From Gemmatimonadota bacterium (GTDB lineage: Bacteria > Gemmatimonadota > Gemmatimonadetes > Palauibacterales > Palauibacteraceae): DNA of 19,086 nt. The position numbers and the translations under genes were made by a program. The notes under the pieces were generated by a model, which was not told the origin of the DNA, searched no databases, and saw only the letters and a list, made by a program, of their open reading frames with translations. The stretch is taken from positions 1-19,086 of the forward strand of contig JAOTWC010000006.1 in NCBI GenBank assembly GCA_029863105.1. The letters run 5' to 3'. Shown here in pieces: positions 14,786 to 19,086 of the stretch (positions within the stretch are counted from its first letter, which is position 1; the number at the start of each line of letters is the position of its first letter).

Positions 14786-15826
14786 CTAGTGCGCGTGCCG
14801 GATCAGTCCGACGAAAACCGCCGTCAGGACCGTAAAGATATAGGCCTGGAGAAGGGCCACGAAGATCTCCAGGAACATCACGAACAACCCCAGAGCGAGC
14901 GCTCCGACGATGCTTACTACGCCGGTCACGCTGAGGCCGCCATAGGTAAGAATCAGGCCGAGCAAGGCGAGAATCACGAAATGGCCGGCCGTCATGTTCG
15001 CAAACAATCGTACGGCCAGCGCGAACGGCTTGGCCAGCTTACCGATCAGTTCTACCGGCGTCATGATGACCAGCATGACAGCGCTCATCGCCGGGTTCAG
15101 GCCCTGTGGTACGTAGAAGATGGTCTTGAGATAACCCTTCGGTCCCAGCGCCACGAATCCTGCCGACTCGACGATGGCCAGCGACACGAGAGCGAGCGCC
15201 GCGGTCACCATGATATTCGAGGTCGCGGTGGCGCCGAACGGAATCAGTCCGAGCAGGTTCGAAAACAGGATGAAGAAGAACAACGTCACCACGTACGGGA
15301 CGAAACGCTCACCCCCATGCCCGATGTTGGCGAGCGCCACTTCATCCCGGAGGTACACGTAGAACGTCTCGAAGAAGTTCAGGAATCCGCGGGGAGCCTC
15401 ATCCGACTGGCCCGGCCTCGAGAACCGGCGGGACGCCGTCCAGACGGTGAGTATCGTCAGGAGCGTCGCGATCCACAGGAAGACCGTGTGTTTGGTCGGC
15501 GACATGTCGATTTCGACCGGGCCGACGTGAATGGGCTCCCATTCGGGGAGGTGGATGACCCACCCGAAGAACTCGATCTCGTTCGAATCCACGATGTGGT
15601 GCATCATCGCGGCTGTGCCCCATTCTTCGGCGTGCTCGGTGTCCTCGGCGTGCCCGGTGTCCTCCGCGTGCCCGGTGTCCTCGGCATGGTCGGCGGACGG
15701 CTGGTCGCCCATGTGCTCCTGAACCGCCTCGAATGCGGCAGGAGACCGCTCGGTTGGTTGGAACGGAACGGCGACAGGCGCGACAGGGCCCGTAAGCAGG
15801 ATCGCCGCCAGCAAGGGTATGGTCAT
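14786..15826 (-). CDS. atpB: F-type ATP synthase a subunit with long His/Asp/Glu-repeat N-terminal extension
   Basis: Forms the ion half-channels against the c-ring. At 346 residues it is well above the common 230-280. The channel core is intact: membrane helices from about 112 on, the essential arginine Arg273 in LAVRLFANMTAGH, GLIPFGAT at about 193-200, and the C-terminal LLQAYIFTVLTAVFVGLI. The first 22 residues are hydrophobic and may be a signal peptide, though without basic residues. Residues 47-68 are three tandem HAEDT(G/E) units and a final HAEE. MMHHIVDSNEIEFFGWVIHLP (73-93) resembles the pre-helix segment of Bacteroidota-type a subunits (from memory of the family). The ATG at 15826 is preceded only by a weak GGCGGA. 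Confidence 0.94.
   Translation of the reverse strand: MTIPLLAAILLTGPVAPVAVPFQPTERSPAAFEAVQEHMGDQPSADHAEDTGHAEDTGHAEDTEHAEEWGTAAMMHHIVDSNEIEFFGWVIHLPEWEPIHVGPVEIDMSPTKHTVFLWIATLLTILTVWTASRRFSRPGQSDEAPRGFLNFFETFYVYLRDEVALANIGHGGERFVPYVVTLFFFILFSNLLGLIPFGATATSNIMVTAALALVSLAIVESAGFVALGPKGYLKTIFYVPQGLNPAMSAVMLVIMTPVELIGKLAKPFALAVRLFANMTAGHFVILALLGLILTYGGLSVTGVVSIVGALALGLFVMFLEIFVALLQAYIFTVLTAVFVGLIRHAH
15632..15685 (-). repeat. Three tandem 18-base repeats inside atpB
   Basis: Three consecutive 18-base units (15632-15649, 15650-15667, 15668-15685) differ from each other at only one or two positions; a degenerate fourth follows at 15686. Read on the minus strand they encode the repeated hexapeptide His-Ala-Glu-Asp-Thr-Gly/Glu. 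The length is a multiple of three, so copy-number change keeps the frame. Confidence 0.9.
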
Positions 15827-15842
15827 TCCGCCGTCTATCTTT

Positions 15843-16199
15843 CTAGGATCGGATCTGTGCCGCCGATGCGGCCAGCCAGATAGCTTCCAGAATCACGAGC
15901 GCCACGAGTGTCAGGCCGAACGTCAGCGCCACCACGCGCCCGACCACGAGCTGCTCGTACAGCACCCACATCGACATCAGGGCCGCCAGGCGAATCGCGA
16001 TACCCAGGATCCAGGCACCGGCGGCGTTGGCACCCGCCGTCAGCTTTCCCGCCAACCTCCAGTACACCGCCGACTGAGCGACCCAGGCCACGATCATCGC
16101 TGCGGCCAGGGTGGTCGGATCGGCTCCCGCGGTCGTTCCGACCCACCACCCGCTGGATGCGACTACCGCCGCGGCGAGCACGAATGGCGAGCGGCGCAC
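15843..16199 (-). CDS. atpI: ATP synthase subunit I-like membrane protein
   Basis: A 118-residue protein with four predicted membrane segments (about 5-24, 29-50, 60-84 and 89-112) and few charged residues. Position directly upstream of atpB and downstream of atpZ, together with topology, identify it as the AtpI-type accessory protein. In other bacteria AtpI helps assemble the c-ring or feeds ions to the motor and is not essential. Sequence conservation in this family is low, so context carries most of the weight. The start is GTG at 16199, four bases after the atpZ stop, with no strong ribosome binding site. The gap to atpB is 16 bases. Confidence 0.75.
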   Translation of the reverse strand: MRRSPFVLAAAVVASSGWWVGTTAGADPTTLAAAMIVAWVAQSAVYWRLAGKLTAGANAAGAWILGIAIRLAALMSMWVLYEQLVVGRVVALTFGLTLVALVILEAIWLAASAAQIRS

Positions 16200-16203
16200 T
16201 TCG

Positions 16204-16461
16204 TCAGTTTCCCGGTTCGTCTTCGGTCCGACCGTCCTGGGATGGCTTCATTACCAGATCACGGTACATCCGGTAGAAGCCGGCACCAAAGCCCACAAAC
16301 GTGCCCACAAGCACGAACAGTGGCTTTGTCCCCCAGTACAGGTCCAGCTGGAGTCCCAGCCATGCGAACAGCGCGGTCGACAACCCCAGGGTGATCCCGT
16401 GTCCGCCGTAGCGCCCGATCTGCGACGCCGGCCCCGGCGGCTGCCCGTCCCGCTGTTTCAA
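16204..16461 (-). CDS. atpZ: AtpZ/AtpI-family ATP synthase accessory protein
   Basis: The product has 85 residues and two membrane helices (about 18-35 and 42-60) of the AtpZ type: GITLGLSTALFAWLGLQLD, then a short loop (LYWGTKPLF), then VLVGTFVGFGAGFYRMYRDL. Such genes typically open atp operons; the protein is thought to work with AtpI in magnesium/calcium uptake or assembly. The frame is open further upstream, but I chose the TTG at 16461. It is preceded by GGGAGGAG (16464-16471), and a promoter candidate (16490-16518) ends just before it, so longer versions would start upstream of the transcript. It is the first gene of the operon. Confidence 0.82.
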   Translation of the reverse strand: MKQRDGQPPGPASQIGRYGGHGITLGLSTALFAWLGLQLDLYWGTKPLFVLVGTFVGFGAGFYRMYRDLVMKPSQDGRTEDEPGN

Positions 16462-16489
16462 GGCTCCTCCCGGGGCTCGAACCGCGGCG

Positions 16490-16518
16490 ATGATACCGGC
16501 TTGTGAAAAATTTCGCAA
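16490..16518 (-). promoter_or_regulatory. atpZ: Promoter candidate of the atp operon
   Basis: On the minus strand, TTGCGA (16513-16518) is followed after 17 bases by TATCAT (16490-16495), 4/6 and 5/6 matches to sigma70 consensus. Transcription would begin near 16483, leaving a leader of about 22 bases that contains the atpZ ribosome binding site. The spacing of promoter, GGGAGGAG and TTG is mutually consistent. Confidence 0.6.
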
Positions 16519-16520
16519 GC
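16499..16520. promoter_or_regulatory. 22-bp near-perfect palindrome over the atp promoter -35 (candidate operator)
   Basis: The arms GCTTGTGAAA (16499-16508) and TTTCGCAAGC (16511-16520) pair at 9 of 10 positions around a two-base centre. The element covers the -35 box and most of the spacer of the atp promoter, in the region between the divergent atp operon and moxR. Location and symmetry suit a dimeric repressor or a shared regulator. No regulator gene is in the window. Confidence 0.45.
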
Positions 16521-16676
16521 GGCCTCGCAGAGGTGGATACGACCCTCTATCCTTGACTCTCCGGCCCGCGCGCGCCAGCCTGCGCACGGGAACTCGAACT
16601 GTGGCCGGTGTACGGAGAGTGTGCTGTCCTGGCACGGGGCCGTGAGGTGGGGTGAGTGCGGGCCGAAGGAGATCAA

Positions 16677-17696
16677 TTGGAAGCGAATATCGCAACACGA
16701 GTGACGGACCAGCCGGGCGACATCGATCTTCTCAGACGCATGCGGGAGGCCCGGGAGGCTCTCGAGGCGGAGATCGGACGTCGGATCGTCGGTCAGCGTG
16801 ATGTCATCCAGGGGTTGCTGATCACGCTTCTCGCCGGCGGACACGCCCTTGTCGTGGGAGTACCCGGGCTTGCGAAGACAACGTTGATCGCCACGCTTGC
16901 GGAGACGTTGCAGTTGCGGTTCAACCGCATCCAGTTCACGCCTGATCTGATGCCGTCAGACATCACCGGCACCGAAGTGCTCGAGGAGGACCACGAGACG
17001 GGTCGGCGCGTATTCCGCTTCGTTCACGGTCCGATCTTCGCCAACGTGATCCTGGCCGACGAGATCAACCGCACGCCTCCAAAGACCCAGGCCGCCCTGT
17101 TGCAGGCGATGCAGGAGGGCGAGGTGACGGTCGGTAACGAGACGTTCAGGCTGCAGCAACCATTCTTTGTGCTCGCCACTCAGAATCCGATCGAGCATGA
17201 GGGCACCTACCCACTCCCCGAGGCGCAGCTGGATCGGTTCATGATGGAGTTGCGCATCGACTATCCGAACTTCGAAGAAGAAACCACCATCGCGGCGCTT
17301 ACGACCGGAGAGACGGTCGAAGAAATCAGGCCGGTGCTGAGCGCCGAGGAACTCAAGGCTCTCCAGGGTCTCGTGCGACGCATTCCGGCGCCACCTTCGC
17401 TCATCGAAGCCAGTGTTCGGCTGGCCCGGGCGACCCGGCCGACGGATGCGGACGCTCCGGAATTCATCCGGCGGATGGTTGCCTGGGGCGCGGGACCCCG
17501 CGCCTCGCAGTATCTGGTGCTGGCTGCGAAGGCGCGAGCCGCACTCGACGGACGGCCTATTCCCGACCTCGAAGACGTCCGTGCCGTGGCGCCCGATGTA
17601 TTGCGGCACAGAGTCGTACCGGGATTCGAGGCAGAGGCCGCAGGCAGGTCCGCCGACGACCTGATCGACGAACTCGTGCAAGCGATTCTGGTCTGA
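16677..17696 (+). CDS. MoxR-type AAA+ ATPase
   Basis: MoxR ATPases act as chaperone-like AAA+ machines, usually with VWA-domain partners, in metal insertion, stress or envelope functions. With the chosen start it has 339 residues. The AAA_3 core shows Walker A GVPGLAKT at 61-68, Walker B VILADE at 124-129, EINRTPPKTQAALLQAMQE, the sensor-1 ATQNPIEHEGTYPLPEAQLDRF and a C-terminal lid domain (MVAWGAGPRASQYLVLAAKA, LEDVRAVAPDVLRHRV). I chose TTG 16677 because AAGGAG sits 5 bases before it. GTG 16656, in the same frame, has a weaker GAGG and adds seven residues. The usual DUF58 and VWA partners do not follow; a CBS-domain membrane protein does, 31 bases on. Confidence 0.93.
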   Translation: MEANIATRVTDQPGDIDLLRRMREAREALEAEIGRRIVGQRDVIQGLLITLLAGGHALVVGVPGLAKTTLIATLAETLQLRFNRIQFTPDLMPSDITGTEVLEEDHETGRRVFRFVHGPIFANVILADEINRTPPKTQAALLQAMQEGEVTVGNETFRLQQPFFVLATQNPIEHEGTYPLPEAQLDRFMMELRIDYPNFEEETTIAALTTGETVEEIRPVLSAEELKALQGLVRRIPAPPSLIEASVRLARATRPTDADAPEFIRRMVAWGAGPRASQYLVLAAKARAALDGRPIPDLEDVRAVAPDVLRHRVVPGFEAEAAGRSADDLIDELVQAILV

Positions 17697-17727
17697 TCTC
17701 ATCTAACGCGATGTTGCTGCCCGTCCC

Positions 17728-18978
17728 ATGACTGCCACCCTTATCCTGCTGGCAGCCTTGATTCTAGCTTCCGGGTTCTTCTCGGGAAGCGAGATCGCGC
17801 TGTTCTCCATCTCGCGGGCACGCGCGCGAGGTCTTCACGATCAGGGACGGCGCGGGGCGGCCGCTCTCGTGGCAGTGAAATCCAATCCCGAACGCCTGCT
17901 TGTCACGCTGCTGATCGGCAACAACATCGCGAACATCGGGGCGGCTTCCGTGGCCACGTACTCTGCGACGCTCGCCTTCGGTTCCGCGGGTGTGGGGATC
18001 GCCACCGGCGTAATGACGCTTCTGGTCCTGTTCTTCGGGGAGATCGTGCCGAAGAGTTTCGCCGCCCGAAACGCGGAACGGTCTGCCCTGCTCATCGCGC
18101 CGATCGTCGACCTGCTGGCCCGACTGCTCTGGCCGTTGTCCGTTCCGTTCGTCGCTCTGACGCGACTCGTCGTTCCACAGAATACGGTGCTGCCGAGCGT
18201 AACCGAGGCCGAGATCCGCAGTCTGACGGAAATCGGACACCGCGGCGGTGCGATCGAAGAGCACGAACGAGAACTGATCGAGCGCGCATTCCTGCTCGAT
18301 TCAACCCGTGCCTGGCAGGTGATGACGCCTCGCGTGGACATCGAGGCGTGGGTCGCCTCGACGACACTCGGTGAAATCGCCGACCAACTGGCCGCGGTGC
18401 GATTCAGTCGGATTCCCATCCATGGCGGTTCGCTGGACGACGTGACCGGTGTCGTTTACGTGCGTGACGCCTATCAGGCCCTGGCGGAAGGCCGGAGCGA
18501 GTCGCAACTGGCGGATATCGCGCGCCCCCCGTTCTTCGTGCCGGCGACGATTCCTCTCGTCCAACTGCTGGGCGAGTTCCGCGCGCGACGGGTCCACATG
18601 GGAATCGTCATCGATGAGCACGGGGGAACGGACGGACTGGTCAGCCTGGAGGATATCCTCGAGGAACTGGTTGGGGAGATCGACGACGAACGAGATCGAC
18701 CGACCCAGCCAATCCGTCGAATCGGAAGGAACGAGATCATTGCCGACGCGGCGGCCGAGCTGAAGGAAATCAACCACGTGTTTGGCACCAGACTGCCGGT
18801 GCAGGAACACCGATCGCTCAATGGACTCCTGCTCGAATCCTTCGGACGAGTGCCGGAGAACGGAGAGACCGTAGAGATGGACGGCGTTGAGATCGAGGTC
18901 ATCGAGGCTGGCGAGACGCAAGTGCTGCGCGTGCGCGTGAGACGGTTGCCGCGCGAGGGTGAGTCGGCCGACAGCTGA
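17728..18978 (+). CDS. CNNM/CorC-type transporter (DUF21, CBS pair, CorC_HlyC domain)
   Basis: An inner-membrane protein of the family annotated as hemolysin C/TlyC or CorC; characterised members export magnesium (CorC/CNNM). Of 416 residues, about 1-170 are the DUF21 membrane domain (ILASGFFSGSEIALFSISR, NPERLLVTLLIGNNIANI, LLVLFFGEIVPKSFAARNAE). About 195-320 form the CBS pair (VMTPRVDIEAW, RFSRIPIHGGSLDDVTGVVY and MGIVIDEHGGTDGLVSLED). About 330-410 form the small CorC_HlyC domain (GLLLESFGRVPENGETVEMDG). The domain set is complete. The ATG at 17728 has no ribosome binding site, so translation may depend on moxR. The actual transported ion is inferred from the family only. Confidence 0.92.
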   Translation: MTATLILLAALILASGFFSGSEIALFSISRARARGLHDQGRRGAAALVAVKSNPERLLVTLLIGNNIANIGAASVATYSATLAFGSAGVGIATGVMTLLVLFFGEIVPKSFAARNAERSALLIAPIVDLLARLLWPLSVPFVALTRLVVPQNTVLPSVTEAEIRSLTEIGHRGGAIEEHERELIERAFLLDSTRAWQVMTPRVDIEAWVASTTLGEIADQLAAVRFSRIPIHGGSLDDVTGVVYVRDAYQALAEGRSESQLADIARPPFFVPATIPLVQLLGEFRARRVHMGIVIDEHGGTDGLVSLEDILEELVGEIDDERDRPTQPIRRIGRNEIIADAAAELKEINHVFGTRLPVQEHRSLNGLLLESFGRVPENGETVEMDGVEIEVIEAGETQVLRVRVRRLPREGESADS

Positions 18979-18988
18979 CCGGGACTCG

Positions 18989-19086
18989 TCAGCTCAGGAA
19001 CATCCCGCCGTACCAGTCGACGAGCGCCTCACCCAGCAGAAATGTCGTGGCGGCACCCAGCGCCAGGAAGACCCCGAACGGAACCT
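18989..19086 (-). CDS. Prepilin peptidase, C-terminal end (partial)
   Basis: Only the last 31 residues lie in the window; the start is beyond the right edge. They read VPFGVFLALGAATTFLLGEA and then LVDWYGGMFLS. This matches the end of type IV prepilin peptidases (PilD/GspO): the final membrane helix preceded by Pro-Phe-Gly and ending in Trp-Tyr. Those enzymes cut and methylate prepilins of type IV pili or type II secretion. No catalytic aspartate is visible in this fragment, so the call rests on the last-helix motif. The stop lies 10 bases from the stop of the convergent CorC-like gene, with no clear terminator between. Confidence 0.72.
   Translation of the reverse strand, partial: VPFGVFLALGAATTFLLGEALVDWYGGMFLS

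Noticed and set aside
15632..15685. CRISPR-like array
   Set aside because: The 18-base repeats are contiguous with no spacers and are in frame within atpB.
16525..16553. Plus-strand promoter for moxR (TATCCT at 16548-16553)
   Set aside because: No acceptable -35 at 16-18 bases upstream; too weak to annotate.
16462..16698. Upstream extension of the atpZ frame
   Set aside because: It would overlap the divergent moxR gene and lie upstream of the promoter candidate; the TTG at 16461 has a strong ribosome binding site.
18979..18988. Bidirectional terminator between the CorC-like gene and the prepilin peptidase
   Set aside because: Only 10 bases separate the stops and no GC-rich stem with T-run is seen.

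Overview
The window is a GC-rich bacterial chromosome segment with tightly packed housekeeping genes. The organism is a Gram-negative (diderm) bacterium, because there is a TonB-dependent outer-membrane receptor and a prepilin peptidase C-terminus. The best guess is Gemmatimonadota or a related lineage in the Bacteroidota/FCB neighbourhood. This rests on the carboxypeptidase-regulatory-like domain in front of the TonB receptor, the very short ATP synthase epsilon subunit, and the long exported-looking N-terminus of the ATP synthase a subunit. The phylum call is inference. I see no mobile elements, CRISPR, rRNA or tRNA.

Layout. 1-1058 (minus) is the N-terminal third or so of a TonB-dependent receptor, cut by the window edge. 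It follows a 515-base gene-free stretch with a good sigma70-like promoter and a hairpin. 1574-2839 (minus) is tyrosyl-tRNA synthetase, divergent from a class A penicillin-binding protein (2915-5134, plus). The PBP converges on and overlaps a pyrimidine-nucleoside phosphorylase (5112-6440, minus), which is translationally coupled to a small YtxH-like membrane protein (6437-6757). From an AT-rich divergent region runs a plus-strand set: ruvX, mltG, thiE (6925-9078).

From 16461 down to 9117 on the minus strand lies a complete F-type ATP synthase operon in the order atpZ, atpI, atpB, atpE, atpF, atpH, atpA, atpG, atpD, atpC. It has a promoter candidate directly upstream of atpZ. Divergent from it are a MoxR-type AAA ATPase (16677-17696) and a CNNM/CorC-type CBS-domain membrane protein (17728-18978). 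The last 98 bases hold the C-terminus of a convergent prepilin peptidase.

How the genes work together. The ten atp genes encode one machine: membrane motor a/b/c with AtpI and AtpZ as likely assembly or ion-uptake accessories, catalytic head alpha/beta/gamma, and delta/epsilon stalk. PBP1 and MltG both act on nascent peptidoglycan. RuvX, ThiE, TyrS and the nucleoside phosphorylase are general housekeeping enzymes.

I found no convincing undescribed multi-gene system. The most interesting observations are a tandem His/Asp/Glu-rich repeat in an exported-looking extension of the ATP synthase a subunit, an epsilon subunit without its inhibitory C-terminal domain, and palindromes in two divergent promoter regions. 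TTG and GTG starts are frequent (TTG: deoA, atpZ, moxR; GTG: atpI, atpF, atpH, thiE).
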